From assembly GCF_001676725.1 (NCBI RefSeq), contig NZ_CP016172.1, forward strand, positions 2,604,001 through 2,668,000: 64,000 nt of DNA, in the 5' to 3' direction. How positions within the stretch are numbered: position 1 is the stretch's first letter; every line of letters starts with the position of its first letter. The notes under the pieces are model-generated. The model searched no databases. It worked only from the letters and a program-made list of their open reading frames with translations, and had not been told where the DNA came from. Shown here one piece after another: positions 54,301 to 64,000 of the stretch. The DNA comes from Bordetella flabilis. Lineage in GTDB: Bacteria; Pseudomonadota; Gammaproteobacteria; Burkholderiales; Burkholderiaceae_B. Both the position numbers and the translations under genes were made by a program.

Positions 54301-55215
54301 TCAGGGGCGCAGCAGGGTGGACTTGCCGAAGAGGCTTTCCACCAGGTCGACCACCACTTCGGCGGTCTGGTTGCGGACGTCCCGGGCCGGGTTGAGCTCC
54401 ATGAGGTCCAGCGAACCCAGGCGCCCGGTGTCGGCGATCATCTCCATGCACAATTGCGCTTCGCGGTACGTCGGCCCGCCCAGTACCGGCGTGCCCACGC
54501 CGGGGGCGACAACGGAATCCAGGAAATCCGCGTCGAAGCTCACATGCAGGTGGGTGTCATCGCCCAGGCCCGCCAGGGCTTGCTCCATGGTCTGTCGCAT
54601 GCCGTTTTCGTCGATGTAGCGCATGTCGAAGACTTTGAGGCCGATCGCGCGCAATTGACGTTTTTCTTCGGCATCGACGCTGCGGATGCCGATCTGCCGG
54701 ATGTTGGACGGATCGGCGACCGCGGGAAAGGCGTCTCCCAGCCGGGTGAGGGCGGAGGGACCGTCACCGCACAGGCAGGCCACCGGCATCCCATGGATGT
54801 TGCCGGTCGGGGTGATCGCATGGGTGTTCGCATCGGCGTGCGCGTCGAGCCACAGCACCATCAGGCGCTTGCCGGCTTCCCGGCAGTGCTGCGCCACGGC
54901 CGTGATGGAACCGATGGCCAGGCAATGATCGCCGCCCATCAGCACAGGGAAGCGGTTCGCGCGCCGGGAACCGAGGACGGCTTCGTAGACCGCGCGGTTC
55001 CATTGGACGACTTCGTCCAGATGCCGAAAGCCGTCGCGGGCAGGGTGGGAGGGATTGGGCGGCCCGGATAGATTGGCGGCGTCCGACACGGTGAGTCCAT
55101 GCCTTTCGAGCGCCGCCTGCAAGCCGGCGACCCGCAAGGCCTCCGGCCCCATCGACGCGCCGCGGATGCTGGCGCCGACATCGGTCGGCGCACCAATGAG
55201 ATCTACCGGTTCCAT
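54301..55215 (-). CDS. rocF: Arginase
   Basis: 304 residues. Binuclear manganese ligands are complete: GGDH97, DAHAD (D124, H126, D128) and SFDAD (D228, D230). Further family marks are GNIHGMP and the C-terminal MELNPARD. GGGAG precedes the ATG at 55215. Hydrolyses arginine to ornithine and urea; proC at 62 kb acts on a later product of ornithine metabolism. Divergent from kefF. Confidence 0.95.
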   Translation of the reverse strand: MEPVDLIGAPTDVGASIRGASMGPEALRVAGLQAALERHGLTVSDAANLSGPPNPSHPARDGFRHLDEVVQWNRAVYEAVLGSRRANRFPVLMGGDHCLAIGSITAVAQHCREAGKRLMVLWLDAHADANTHAITPTGNIHGMPVACLCGDGPSALTRLGDAFPAVADPSNIRQIGIRSVDAEEKRQLRAIGLKVFDMRYIDENGMRQTMEQALAGLGDDTHLHVSFDADFLDSVVAPGVGTPVLGGPTYREAQLCMEMIADTGRLGSLDLMELNPARDVRNQTAEVVVDLVESLFGKSTLLRP

Positions 55216-55293
55216 TATGCTTTGCTCCCGAAACGTCCCGTGCACGGCTAACATCCCGTTGAACGCGACATTGCCACACCGCAGGATACCTTC

Positions 55294-55860
55294 ATGATCC
55301 TTATCGTATACGCCCATCCCTATCCGCGGTATTCACGCGCGAATCGGGCCATGCTGGATGCCGTGGGCGACATGCCCGTACAAGTGCGATCGCTTTACGA
55401 TCTCTACCCCGACTTCCATATCGATGCGGCCGCGGAACAGGCCGCGCTGCGGCCGGCCAGCCTGGTCGTATGGCAGCACCCGATGCACTGGTACGGCACG
55501 CCGCCTTTGTTCGGCTTATGGATGGACAAGGTGCTGCAGCACGGGTGGGCCTACGGACAGGGTGGCGATGCGTTGCGCGGCAAGGCCGTGCTGTGGGCGG
55601 TGACCACGGGCGGCGCCGCGGACGATTTCACGCGCTGCACCGATACCGATCTCGGCGTGCTCGGACAGCCCCTGCGCAGCGCGGCGGAACTGTGCGGCAT
55701 GCGCTGGCAGCCGCCCTACGCGCTGCACGGGGCGGCCACGCTGGATGCCGAACGCCTGGACATCGCGGCGGCGCGGTATCGCGAGCGGCTTGCCCCTTAC
55801 GTCGAGGGGACCGTGCCCGGGTCGGCCGCGCCCGCCGTGATGGAGACCGCGCATGGATAA
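55294..55860 (+). CDS. kefF: NAD(P)H-oxidoreductase, KefF-like
   Basis: 188 residues, flavodoxin-like fold: [17 protein letters not shown], then [23 protein letters not shown] and the VTTGG block. Quinone reductase that activates the Kef potassium efflux system. Its last 8 nt overlap kefC. Confidence 0.92.
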   Translation: MILIVYAHPYPRYSRANRAMLDAVGDMPVQVRSLYDLYPDFHIDAAAEQAALRPASLVVWQHPMHWYGTPPLFGLWMDKVLQHGWAYGQGGDALRGKAVLWAVTTGGAADDFTRCTDTDLGVLGQPLRSAAELCGMRWQPPYALHGAATLDAERLDIAAARYRERLAPYVEGTVPGSAAPAVMETAHG

Positions 55861-57691
55861 CGCGCTTTTGCTGCAGGTACTGGTCTACCTGGCCGCCGCG
55901 GTGATCTTCGTCCCGTTGGCCATGCGGGCTCGCATGGGGTCCGTCCTGGGTTACCTGGTGGCCGGCTGCGTCATCGGGCCCTGGGGGCTGGCCCTGGTCG
56001 CCGACCCCGGGCAGATCCTGGAGTTCGCCGAGATCGGTGTGGTGCTGATGCTGTTCCTGATCGGGCTGGAGCTGGACCCGCGCCGCCTGTGGCGCATGCG
56101 GGTGCCTGTCTTCGGCGGCGGCATCCTGCAGATGGGGTTGTGCGGGGCGGCGCTGGCCGGCTTGATGGCATGGCTGGGCATGGCCTGGCCGCTGGCGGCG
56201 CTCGTCGGCCTGACCCTGGCCTTGTCATCCACCGCCGTGGCCATGCAGGCAATGAGCGAACGCGGGCTGCTGCAGACCGTACTGGGCGAGCGCGCGTTTT
56301 CCTTGCTGCTGTTCCAGGACCTGGCGGCCATTCCGCTGGTCGCCCTGATCCCGCTGCTGGCGGTCGGCGAGGCAGGGGACGGCGGAGACTCCATCGGAAT
56401 GGCCGCGCTGAAGATCGTCGCCGCGTTGGGGGCGGCCGTAGTCATGGGCCGCTACCTTGCCCGTCCCTTGCTGCGCTTCGTCGCGCGCTCGGGTCTGCGG
56501 GAGGTCTTCAGCGCTGTAGCCTTGCTGCTCGTGATCGGCGTAGGCGAAATCATCGAACACGCCGGGCTGTCGATGGCCATGGGCGCCTTCCTGGCCGGCG
56601 TCCTGCTCGCCAGCTCGGAGTATCGCCATGCCCTGGAGAGCGATATCCAGCCGTTCAAGGGCCTGTTGCTGGGCCTGTTCTTCATGGGCGTGGGGATGTC
56701 GGTGGACTTCGGCACCTTGCTGGGGCGCCCCTTGTTGGTCCTTGGCCTGCTGGCCGGCTTCCTGGCGCTGAAGTTCCTGCTGCTGTATGCCCTGGGCCGG
56801 ATATTCGGCGCGCAGCGTGGCCGTTGCCTGCTGTTCGCCACCTTGCTGGGGCAGGGCAGCGAATTCGCGTTCGTGGTGTTCGCCACGGCGCGCTCGGCCG
56901 ATGTACTGCCGGAGGACTGGGCACGGGTCCTTACCCTGGTCGTGGCCTTGTCGATGGGCGCCACGCCCATCATCCTGGCCATACTCGACGCCGTCGACCG
57001 GCGCCGTCCGCGCAGCACGCGCGCCGATGATCGCATCGAGGACGACGGTGCGCGCGTCATCATCGCCGGCTTCGGCCGCTTCGGGCAAATCGCCGGCCGC
57101 CTGCTGCTGGCGAACGGCGTCAAGGTGGTCGTGCTGGATCACGACCCCGACAACGTCGATACGCTGCGCCGGTTCGGCGCCAAGGTCTTCTATGGCGACG
57201 CCACGCGCGCCGACCTGCTGGAGACGGCGGGCGCGGCGCGCGCCGAAGTGCTGTTGAATGCGATCGACAGCGTGCCGGACAACCTGCGGCTGGTGGACCT
57301 GGTACGGCGCGACTTTCCCCACCTGCGCGTGGTGGCGCGGGCGCGTGATGCGGTGCACTACTACCAGTTGCGCAAGCGAGGGGTGGACGTGGTGGAGCGC
57401 GAAATGTTCGAGTCTTCGCTGCGTGCCGGACGGCAGGCGCTGGAAGCCCTGGGCATGGGGGCGTACGAGGCCAAGGAAGTCGCGGACGCGTTTCGCCGCA
57501 ACAACATCGATATGCTGGAAGAAACCGCGCCTCGTTTCGAGGACGACGGCTATCGCATCACGGTGGCCCGGCGTGCGCAGGAGACGCTGGAAAAATCCAT
57601 CGCCCGGGATCGCGAGCTGTCGTTGTCCGTGCACCGCGATGCCTGGGGCGCCGAGGCGACCGCTACACGCAGGGAAGACCAGGCGGCGTGA
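55853..57691 (+). CDS. kefC: Glutathione-gated potassium/proton antiporter, KefC-like
   Basis: 612 residues: about thirteen membrane helices (to about 385; [22 protein letters not shown] and [21 protein letters not shown]), then the RCK/TrkA-N domain starting [17 protein letters not shown] (about 400) with the nucleotide-site GDAT. It extrudes potassium and acidifies the cytoplasm to protect against electrophiles. Overlaps kefF, its activator. Near DoxX and several thiol enzymes. Confidence 0.94.
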   Translation: MDNALLLQVLVYLAAAVIFVPLAMRARMGSVLGYLVAGCVIGPWGLALVADPGQILEFAEIGVVLMLFLIGLELDPRRLWRMRVPVFGGGILQMGLCGAALAGLMAWLGMAWPLAALVGLTLALSSTAVAMQAMSERGLLQTVLGERAFSLLLFQDLAAIPLVALIPLLAVGEAGDGGDSIGMAALKIVAALGAAVVMGRYLARPLLRFVARSGLREVFSAVALLLVIGVGEIIEHAGLSMAMGAFLAGVLLASSEYRHALESDIQPFKGLLLGLFFMGVGMSVDFGTLLGRPLLVLGLLAGFLALKFLLLYALGRIFGAQRGRCLLFATLLGQGSEFAFVVFATARSADVLPEDWARVLTLVVALSMGATPIILAILDAVDRRRPRSTRADDRIEDDGARVIIAGFGRFGQIAGRLLLANGVKVVVLDHDPDNVDTLRRFGAKVFYGDATRADLLETAGAARAEVLLNAIDSVPDNLRLVDLVRRDFPHLRVVARARDAVHYYQLRKRGVDVVEREMFESSLRAGRQALEALGMGAYEAKEVADAFRRNNIDMLEETAPRFEDDGYRITVARRAQETLEKSIARDRELSLSVHRDAWGAEATATRREDQAA

Positions 57692-57735
57692 AGAACAGGG
57701 TGGCCTGACCGGCCGGGCCCGGCAGGGTCCGACGC

Positions 57736-58824
57736 TCAGGTTCCCTGGACACGCTTGCCGCTGTCCGCCTCGAACCAGTGCAGCGGATGGCGGCCGTCCG
57801 GGCCGACGTTCAGCTGGTCGCCCGGCTTGACGGTGGCTTCCTGCAACTGCCGGGTGGCACAGCGCACGACCAGCTCCGCATCTCCGCAGCGACCGTGCAC
57901 CAGTTGTTCCGAACCCAGTGTTTCCACCATTTCGACTTCCATGCGCGCGCCCGGGGCGTTCAGCACCATGTGCTCGGGGCGGATGCCCATGACCAGGCTG
58001 CGGCCGCGCACCGCCGACGGAACTTCGGTTGGCGCGATGGCCAGGTCGAAGCCGCCCGCCGTCTTGAGCGTGCCGTCTCCCTGCACATTCACGGTCACCA
58101 GGTTCATGGGAGGCGAGCCGATGAAGCTGGCCACGAAGGTCGATGCCGGCCGCTCGAATACTTCCATGGGGGTGCCGATCTGTTCCGGTATGCCCTTGTT
58201 CATGACGATCATGCGGTGCGCGAGGGTCATCGCTTCCACCTGGTCGTGCGTCACGTAGAGGCTGGTCGTGCCCAGGCGCCGGTGCAGCTTCAGCAATTCC
58301 AGGCGCATCGCCACGCGCAGCTTCGCATCAAGGTTCGACAGCGGTTCATCGAACAGGAACACCTTGGGCTCCCGCACGATGGCGCGTCCCATCGCCACGC
58401 GCTGGCGCTGGCCGCCGGACAACTGGCGTGGGCGCCGTTCCAGCAGCGGACCCAGTTCCAGGATCTGCGCGGCGGCCTCGACGCGCTTGCGGATCTCGTC
58501 CTTCGACATCTTGCGGATCTTCAACCCGTAGGCCATGTTCTGGAACACGCTCATGTGCGGATACAGGGCGTAGTTCTGGAACACCATCGCGATATCGCGC
58601 TCGGCCGGCTCGAGGTTGTTGACCGTGCGTCCGTCGATCGCGATCTCGCCGCTGGTAATGCTTTCGAGGCCGGCGACCATGCGCATCAGCGTGGACTTGC
58701 CGCAGCCCGACGGTCCGACGATGACGACGAACTCGCCATCCGCGATATCCACGTCTATGCCGTGGATGACGGGAATATTGCCGGCGTAGGTTTTCTTGAC
58801 GTTGCGAAAGCTCAGGGTAGCCAT
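57736..58824 (-). CDS. ugpC: Glycerol-3-phosphate ABC importer ATPase UgpC
   Basis: 362 residues. Walker [10 protein letters not shown] (37-45), signature [15 protein letters not shown], Walker [16 protein letters not shown] and the C-terminal TOBE region. The MalK/UgpC family; assigned UgpC by its ugpBAE partners. Last gene of the ugp operon; convergent with kefC. Confidence 0.93.
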   Translation of the reverse strand: MATLSFRNVKKTYAGNIPVIHGIDVDIADGEFVVIVGPSGCGKSTLMRMVAGLESITSGEIAIDGRTVNNLEPAERDIAMVFQNYALYPHMSVFQNMAYGLKIRKMSKDEIRKRVEAAAQILELGPLLERRPRQLSGGQRQRVAMGRAIVREPKVFLFDEPLSNLDAKLRVAMRLELLKLHRRLGTTSLYVTHDQVEAMTLAHRMIVMNKGIPEQIGTPMEVFERPASTFVASFIGSPPMNLVTVNVQGDGTLKTAGGFDLAIAPTEVPSAVRGRSLVMGIRPEHMVLNAPGARMEVEMVETLGSEQLVHGRCGDAELVVRCATRQLQEATVKPGDQLNVGPDGRHPLHWFEADSGKRVQGT

Positions 58825-58852
58825 ACGGAGAGTCGGTGAGTTGCGGCAGCGA

Positions 58853-59704
58853 TTACTTTTCGCTGTCCACGAGGCCTTTGACGAACCACTTCTGCATCAG
58901 GATGACGACCAGCGCGGGCGGGATCATCGCGAGCATGGCCGTGGCCATGGTGATATTCCATTCGGTGACGCTGTCGCCGCCGCTGACCATGCGCTTGATG
59001 CCGATCACGATGGGGTACATGTCTTCCTGCGTGGTGATCAGCAGCGGCCACAGGTACTGGTTCCAGCCGTAGATGAACTGGATCACGAACAGCGCGGCGA
59101 TGCTGGTGCGCGACAGGGGCAGCAGCACGTCGCGAAAAAAGCGCATGGGGCCGGCGCCATCGATGCGCGCGGCTTCCACCAGTTCGTCCGGCACCGTCAG
59201 GAAGAACTGGCGGAACAGGAAGGTCGCCGTGGCCGAGGCGATCAGCGGCAGCGTCAAGCCTGCATAGCTGTTGAGCAGGCCCAGGTCCGCAACAACCTTG
59301 TAGGTGGGTGCGATACGGACTTCCACCGGCAGCATCAGCGTGACGAAGATCATCCAGAAGAAGAACATGCGGCCGCGGAAGCGGAAGTACACCACCGCGA
59401 ACGCCGACAGCAGGGAGATGACGATCTTGCCGATCGAAATGGCCAGGGCCATGACCAGGCTGACCCACAGCATGCGGCCCACCGGCGGCCCGCTGGAGCC
59501 GCCGCCGGACCCCGCGAACAGGGCCTGCAGGTAGTTGTCGACGAAATGGGACCCGGGAAGCAGGGACATCGGCGCATTGGCCACTTCCTGTGCCGTCTGG
59601 GTGGAAGCCACGAAGGTGACATAAAGCGGGAAGGCCACCACGGCCACCCCGCAGAGCAGGATGACGTGGGCCAGGACATCCAGCCAGGGACGGCGTTCAA
59701 CCAT
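58853..59704 (-). CDS. ugpE: Glycerol-3-phosphate ABC importer permease UgpE
   Basis: 283 residues, six membrane helices, with the ATPase-docking EAA loop [23 protein letters not shown] near 185-205. Partner of UgpA. Separated from ugpC by 28 bp and from ugpA by 21 bp. Confidence 0.93.
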   Translation of the reverse strand: MVERRPWLDVLAHVILLCGVAVVAFPLYVTFVASTQTAQEVANAPMSLLPGSHFVDNYLQALFAGSGGGSSGPPVGRMLWVSLVMALAISIGKIVISLLSAFAVVYFRFRGRMFFFWMIFVTLMLPVEVRIAPTYKVVADLGLLNSYAGLTLPLIASATATFLFRQFFLTVPDELVEAARIDGAGPMRFFRDVLLPLSRTSIAALFVIQFIYGWNQYLWPLLITTQEDMYPIVIGIKRMVSGGDSVTEWNITMATAMLAMIPPALVVILMQKWFVKGLVDSEK

Positions 59705-59725
59705 TGCCTAGAGCCTCTGTGTGTA

Positions 59726-60607
59726 TCAGTACTGGACCTTGCGGTCGATATAGCGGAACTGCAGCACGGTAAGCGCCACCACGATGACCATCAGCACAAC
59801 GGACTGCGCGGCCGACGAACCCAGGTCCAGGCCGCGGAAGCCGTCGCTGTACACCTTGTAGACCAGGATGGACGTCGAAGTGCCGGGGCCGCCCTGGGTG
59901 GTGGTGTCGATGACCGCGAAGGTATCGAAGAAGGCGTAGATGACGTTGACCACCAGCAGGAAGAAGGTCGTCGGCGAAAGCAAGGGGAAGACGATGCTCC
60001 AGAACCGCCGTGCCGGACTGGCGCCGTCGATGGCGGCCGCCTCGATCAGGGAGCGGGGGATCGATTGCAATCCGGCCAGGAAGAACAGGAAGTTGTACGA
60101 GACCTGTTTCCACACCGAGGCGATCAGCACCAGCGCCATGGCCTGCTCACCGTCGAGGCGCGGATTCCATGGCACGCCGATGTTGCGCAGCGCCACGGCC
60201 AGGATGCCGACGGCCGGGGAAAACAGGAACAGCCACAGCACGCCTACCACCGCCGGGGCGACGGCGTAGGGCCAGATGAGCAGGGTCTTGTAGACGTTGG
60301 CGCCGCGCAGGACGCGGTCCGCCATGACCGCCAGCAGCAGCGAGACGGACAGGCCGACCACCGCGACCAGCAGCGAGAACACCGCCGTGACCTTGAAGGA
60401 GTCGATGTAGCTTTGCTGCTTGAACAGGTCGGCGAAATTCGACAGGCCGGCGAACTGAGACGACAGGCCGAAGGGGTCTTCGACGTGCAGCGATTGCCAC
60501 ATCGCCTGTCCCGCGGGCAGGAAGAAAAACACAACCGTGATGACGAGCTGCGGAAACAGCAGCAGGTAGGGCAGGGCCTTGTGGCCGAAAACGACGCGTT
60601 TTTCCAT
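59726..60607 (-). CDS. ugpA: Glycerol-3-phosphate ABC importer permease UgpA
   Basis: 293 residues from the ATG at 60607 ([20 protein letters not shown]), six helices. EAA loop [21 protein letters not shown] near 195-215. The upstream extension of the frame has no ribosome site. Sits 157 bp after ugpB, with a hairpin between. Confidence 0.93.
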   Translation of the reverse strand: MEKRVVFGHKALPYLLLFPQLVITVVFFFLPAGQAMWQSLHVEDPFGLSSQFAGLSNFADLFKQQSYIDSFKVTAVFSLLVAVVGLSVSLLLAVMADRVLRGANVYKTLLIWPYAVAPAVVGVLWLFLFSPAVGILAVALRNIGVPWNPRLDGEQAMALVLIASVWKQVSYNFLFFLAGLQSIPRSLIEAAAIDGASPARRFWSIVFPLLSPTTFFLLVVNVIYAFFDTFAVIDTTTQGGPGTSTSILVYKVYSDGFRGLDLGSSAAQSVVLMVIVVALTVLQFRYIDRKVQY

Positions 60608-60705
60608 GTTTGCAAGTGTTCGCGGGCGCAAGGCCGTAGGCGGTAAGAAACCTGAAACGATCAGCCCGGACGCCGGGCCGATCGGTTCGGGTTCATGCGG
60701 GGCAG

Positions 60706-60739
60706 CCAAGTCGCGGCCGGTAGACCGGGCGCGACTTGG
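60706..60739 (-). terminator. Strong hairpin between ugpB and ugpA
   Basis: CCAAGTCGCG (60706-60715) pairs with CGCGACTTGG (60730-60739); an inner CCGGT/ACCGG extends the stem with one mismatch. No T-run. It probably lowers read-through or protects the ugpB mRNA end, so the binding protein outnumbers the permease. Confidence 0.55.
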
Positions 60740-60764
60740 TCCTACACTTCGCCGAAAAGGCGCG

Positions 60765-62078
60765 CTACTTTACACTTTTTTCGAATTTTTCGAGCAGTTC
60801 GTCGCCGCGCTTCTTGGCGTCCTCCAGCCCTTCCTTGGCGCTGACCTTGCCCGCCACGATGTTTTCGATCGCGCCATCCTCGATCTGGCGGATCTGCGGC
60901 AGGTAGCCCAGGCGCACCCCGCGCGACTGCGCGGTGGTCTGGACGTTCAATTGCTTGACGCCAACGTCGGTGCCTGGATTCTTATCGTAGAAGCCTTCCT
61001 TCTGCGTCAGCTCATACGCGGCCGTGGTGATGGGCACGTAGCCCGTCTGCTGGTGCCATTTCGCCGCCACTTCGGGGCTGGACAGGTACTTGAAGAACTT
61101 GGTCACGCCCTTGTAGACCTCGGGCTTCTTGTTGGCGAAGACCCACAGCGAGGCGCCGCCGATGATGGTGTTCTGCGGCGCACCCTTGACGTCCGAGTAG
61201 TACGGCAACGTTGAGGTGCCGAACTCGAACTTGGCGTTCTTCATGATGTTGGCGCGCAGGCCGCTCGAACCGGTGATCATCGCGCACTTGCCGGAAATGA
61301 ACAGCGCGTTGGGGTCGTCGCCGCGTCCGCCGTACATGAACTCGCCGGCCTTGGCCATGTCGGCCAGGAAGGTCAGGTGACGCACGTGCAGCGGCGAATC
61401 GATGTTCAGGCGGGCGTCCAGGCCACCGAAGCCGTTGTCCTTGCTGGCGTAGGGCACGTTGTGCCAGGCCGAGAAGGTTTCCAGTTGGACCCAGGAAGGC
61501 CACGAAGTGGTGTAGCCGCACTCCTGGCCGGCGGCCTTCAGCTTGTCCGCGACGGCCCGGAGTTCCTGCCAGGTCTTGGGCGGTTTGTCGGCGTCCACGC
61601 CGGCTTTCTTGAAGGCGTCCTTGTTGTAATAGAACACCACCGTGGAGCTGTTGAACGGCATGGAGACCAGTTTGCCGTCCGGCGCGGAGTAGTACCCCGC
61701 CACCGCGCCGATGAAGTTCTTCGGGTCGATGGGATCGCCGACTTCCTCGGACATCTGCTGCACCGGCTTGATCGCGCCCTTGGCGTACATCATGGTCGCC
61801 GTGCCGACCTCGAAGACCTGCAGGATATCGGGCGCGTTCCCGGCCCGGAATGCCGCGATGCCGGCGTTCATCGACTCGCCGTAGTTACCCTTGTAGACCG
61901 GCTTGACGACGTAGTCCGACTGGGTTTTGTTGAAGTTGGCCGCGATTTCGTTGACGCGGTCACCCAGGGCTCCTTCCATGGAATGCCAGAACTGAATTTC
62001 GGTCGCCGCATTGGCGGACGCGGCGCCAAAGGCGGTAAGCAGGGTCGCCGCGACAAGCGCGAGTCGATGGGATCGCAT
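60765..62078 (-). CDS. ugpB: Glycerol-3-phosphate-binding periplasmic protein UgpB
   Basis: 437 residues with a signal peptide to about residue 24 (ASANA). Mature start [22 protein letters not shown] and [37 protein letters not shown] match UgpB. Captures glycerol-3-phosphate and glycerophosphodiesters, the product and substrates of UgpQ. AGGAGGA precedes the ATG. First gene of ugpBAEC. Confidence 0.93.
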   Translation of the reverse strand: MRSHRLALVAATLLTAFGAASANAATEIQFWHSMEGALGDRVNEIAANFNKTQSDYVVKPVYKGNYGESMNAGIAAFRAGNAPDILQVFEVGTATMMYAKGAIKPVQQMSEEVGDPIDPKNFIGAVAGYYSAPDGKLVSMPFNSSTVVFYYNKDAFKKAGVDADKPPKTWQELRAVADKLKAAGQECGYTTSWPSWVQLETFSAWHNVPYASKDNGFGGLDARLNIDSPLHVRHLTFLADMAKAGEFMYGGRGDDPNALFISGKCAMITGSSGLRANIMKNAKFEFGTSTLPYYSDVKGAPQNTIIGGASLWVFANKKPEVYKGVTKFFKYLSSPEVAAKWHQQTGYVPITTAAYELTQKEGFYDKNPGTDVGVKQLNVQTTAQSRGVRLGYLPQIRQIEDGAIENIVAGKVSAKEGLEDAKKRGDELLEKFEKSVK

Positions 62079-62135
62079 GGGTGGTTCCTCCTGGATTGCG
62101 ATGCTGCAGCCCCGGATAGGGACAGGCAGCCCGAC

Positions 62136-62169
62136 ACCATATGAATTGTTTGTGACGAACACGTGACTG
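62136..62169 (-). promoter_or_regulatory. Probable Pho box and -10 of the ugp operon
   Basis: On the reverse strand CAGTCACGTGTTCGTCAC (62169-62152) has two 7-mers 4 nt apart, close to CTGTCAC-N4-CTGTCAC. Ten bases further on lies TATGGT (62141-62136) as a -10. This is the geometry of PhoB-activated promoters. Known from E. coli: ugp belongs to the Pho regulon. Confidence 0.5.
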
Positions 62170-62271
62170 TTACACCCGCCAGTAGGTCTGTCAAATGGGA
62201 CTCACCCTGAGCGCAGGAGCAAACCTGCAGTAATAAGCGCGGCGATTCGAATACCGCCATGCGCCTGCGTT

Positions 62272-62277
62272 TACAAT
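62272..62277 (+). promoter_or_regulatory. -10 element of proC
   Basis: TACAAT ends eight bases before the proC ATG, so transcription would start at about the ATG itself. No ribosome site exists upstream. No clear -35; TTCGAA at 62246-62251 is 20 bp away. Confidence 0.45.
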
Positions 62278-62284
62278 TTCGCCC

Positions 62285-63121
62285 ATGGACACCAATCTGC
62301 ACATAGCCTTCATCGGCGGCGGCAACATGGCCTCCGCCCTGGGCGCCGGCATGGCCGGAAATATCTGCCCGGCCAACCAGTTTCATGTGGTCGACATCAA
62401 TACCGCCGCGCATCAGGCGTGGATCGCGCGTGGCGCCACGGCGGCCACCGCGCCGGACGAACGGCTGGCGCGCTGCAATGTGTGGTTCTACGCCGTCAAG
62501 CCGCAGTTCATGCGCGATGCCGTCGAGGCCTCGCGGCCCTGGCTGCGCGAAGGTACCCTGGTGGTCAGTGTGGCGGCCGGCATCCGCGGCGACGTGCTGG
62601 CGGCCTGGCTGGGCGGCAGCGCGACACCCTGGCCCAAGCTGGTGCGGTGCATGCCCAACACGCCGGCCCTGGTGGGCGAGGGCGTAACCGGGATGCTGGC
62701 CATGGGGGGCGTCGCCGCGCCGGAGCGGGCGTTGGCCGAAGCCATGCTGGCCTCGGTGGGCAAGGTCGTCTGGGTGAACGACGACGCCGCCATCGACGCG
62801 GTGACCGCGTTGTCGGGCAGCGGGCCAGCCTATGTGTTCCGCTTTATCGAAGCGCTGATCGAAGGCGGCCAGCAGGTCGGCCTCGATGCGACCCAGGCAC
62901 GCGAGCTTGCGCTGGCGACCTTGTCGGGCGCCACCCGCCTGGCCCGCGAATCGCAGGACCCGCCGGCCCTGCTGCGCGAGCGGGTGACCTCCAAGGGAGG
63001 CACGACCGCCGCCGCGCTCAAGGTGTTCGAGGATGCCGACTTCATGGGCCTGGTGGCCAAGGCCATGCAGGCGGCGGCCCAGCGCTCCCGCGAACTTGCG
63101 GACGAGTTCGGCAAGAACTGA
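62285..63121 (+). CDS. proC: Pyrroline-5-carboxylate reductase
   Basis: 278 residues. Rossmann motif FIGGGNMA near 9-16, VAAGI, MPNTPALVGEGVTGM and the C-terminal SGSGPAYVFRFIEALIEGG and VTSKGGTT blocks are diagnostic. Makes proline with NADPH. Divergent from ugpB. Start codon with no SD (see the -10 entry). Confidence 0.95.
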   Translation: MDTNLHIAFIGGGNMASALGAGMAGNICPANQFHVVDINTAAHQAWIARGATAATAPDERLARCNVWFYAVKPQFMRDAVEASRPWLREGTLVVSVAAGIRGDVLAAWLGGSATPWPKLVRCMPNTPALVGEGVTGMLAMGGVAAPERALAEAMLASVGKVVWVNDDAAIDAVTALSGSGPAYVFRFIEALIEGGQQVGLDATQARELALATLSGATRLARESQDPPALLRERVTSKGGTTAAALKVFEDADFMGLVAKAMQAAAQRSRELADEFGKN

Positions 63122-63204
63122 AGGGCGCTGGACGACACGGCGCCGGGCGGTTGAAGGCGCCGTCAGGGCTTGCTGGCGGCGCCCGAGGGGTCATGATGCC
63201 GCCG

Positions 63205-64000
63205 TCAGGGCTGCTCGCTCGGCTCCAGGCTGTACGGCAGGGGCCGCAGCGCGATGGACGGGCCGTCGGCGCTGCCCAGGCGCAAGTCGCCGTGCGGCAG
63301 TGAACTCAAGGTGGTTTCGAACAGAACGGCCGCGTCGGGTGCGCCGGCCGCGTCCACCACTCGTCCGCACGGCTCTCCCGCGTCCGTCGCATCGTAGATA
63401 TCCGATCCCGCAGCGATGGCCGCGCCCGAATGTCCCGCCACGATGCCATACGCCATGCGGCGCTTGACCGTGCCGCGATAGTGGCTGCGCGCGACGACCT
63501 CCTGTCCCGGGTAACAGCCCTTGGTGAAGCTGACCCCGCCCACCAGGTCGAGATTGACCGTCTGCGGAATGAACAGGTCCTGCGTGGGCGAACCGACCCA
63601 CGGGATTCCGGCGGCCAGGTCGGCCGCCTGCCAGGTCGCGGCGTCGGCCTGCTCCAATATCCTGTTCAGGCCGGGCTCGCGCGCCTGCAACTGGTCGGCG
63701 GAGGCGATCCACCACCAGCGTCGCCCCGAGCCGCCGGGCGCGCCGATCCAGATGCCACTGGGCAGGTCGGCGCGTTCCCACGCGGCGCGCGGCAGCCGGC
63801 CACCCGCGGCGTCCTCCAGCGCGACGGTGTCGCCATCGCTCCACACGCCGGCGACGTGCAGCGGCTCGATCGCCAGCCGGACCTTGGCGCGCAGGACGAA
63901 CATGCTGAGCCGTTTGGCCAGTGGCGCGGCGACGTCGGCGCGCACCAGGGCCTGGACGCGCGGGGCCTCGGGGTCGCCCTGGCCGTCGACCCGTGTTCGC
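63205..64000 (-). CDS. ygfZ: Folate-binding protein YgfZ, N-terminus beyond the window
   Basis: The frame is open from the right edge to the stop at 63205 (264 codons seen). The KGCYPGQEVVARSHYRG block with the functional Cys is diagnostic of YgfZ, a GcvT-like folate protein that helps iron-sulfur-cluster maturation. A GTG at 63945 is not the start; the sequence before it (VQALVRADVAAPLAKRLSMF) belongs to the same protein. Confidence 0.92.
   Translation of the reverse strand, partial: RTRVDGQGDPEAPRVQALVRADVAAPLAKRLSMFVLRAKVRLAIEPLHVAGVWSDGDTVALEDAAGGRLPRAAWERADLPSGIWIGAPGGSGRRWWWIASADQLQAREPGLNRILEQADAATWQAADLAAGIPWVGSPTQDLFIPQTVNLDLVGGVSFTKGCYPGQEVVARSHYRGTVKRRMAYGIVAGHSGAAIAAGSDIYDATDAGEPCGRVVDAAGAPDAAVLFETTLSSLPHGDLRLGSADGPSIALRPLPYSLEPSEQP

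Overview
The window is GC-rich, densely packed DNA without phage, insertion-sequence, CRISPR, rRNA or tRNA genes that I can recognise. The mix of two complete Liv-type branched-chain/aromatic ABC importers, a Bug-type tripartite receptor, an IclR-controlled aldehyde/hydroxyacid dehydrogenase pair, CaiB-type CoA-transferase, an RND efflux operon and many LysR/Lrp regulators fits the chromosome of a metabolically versatile betaproteobacterium of the order Burkholderiales, most likely Alcaligenaceae (Bordetella/Achromobacter-like). That assignment is inference from gene content.

Layout. 1-11.6 kb is a catabolic island: a leftward eight-gene operon (SCP2-like protein, alpha/beta hydrolase, LivK-H-M-G-F importer, metallo-beta-lactamase-fold lactonase-like enzyme), a leftward Bug receptor gene, and a rightward ALDH - hydroxyisobutyrate-dehydrogenase-like - IclR operon. 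Related 17-bp TTCT-N9-AGAA operators lie before both outward-facing units and suggest one IclR regulon. 12.1-14.9 kb is a lone homodimeric pyruvate-dehydrogenase E1 preceded by 551 bp with two very strong hairpins. 14.9-22 kb is a LysR regulator divergent from an AcrA-AcrB-OprM-like tripartite efflux operon. 22-28.8 kb holds housekeeping genes (rlmJ, ugpQ, ppiD, tesA, ybbA) and an FAD-linked oxidase.

29-38.3 kb has an EamA exporter divergent from a LysR gene, a DUF1445 hydro-lyase, a second LivKHMGF operon and gdhA with its own promoter and an 11-bp inverted repeat. 38.3-40.4 kb is a leftward set with a DUF3298 lipoprotein and a split lipoate ligase (catalytic and accessory domains in separate genes) plus a 37-codon coupled ORF. 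40.6-48.3 kb carries an EamA exporter/Lrp divergent pair, a dehalogenase-like hydrolase, glutathione peroxidase, an MFS exporter, a TPR protein, a permuted CaiB-family protein, ArsC and a periplasmic peroxiredoxin.

48.4-53.5 kb is the most unusual stretch. It encodes a secreted DUF3455 protein, a 606-residue natural fusion of the type VI secretion sheath proteins TssB and TssC with no other T6SS gene nearby, a secreted protein with four WxxGxW repeats and a roughly 260-residue glutamine-rich tail built on 42-bp tandem repeats, and a 45-residue tyrosine-rich lipoprotein. 53.5-64 kb is ordinary: DoxX, arginase, KefFC, the ugpBAEC glycerol-3-phosphate importer (with a probable Pho box), proC (possibly leaderless) and a truncated ygfZ at the edge.
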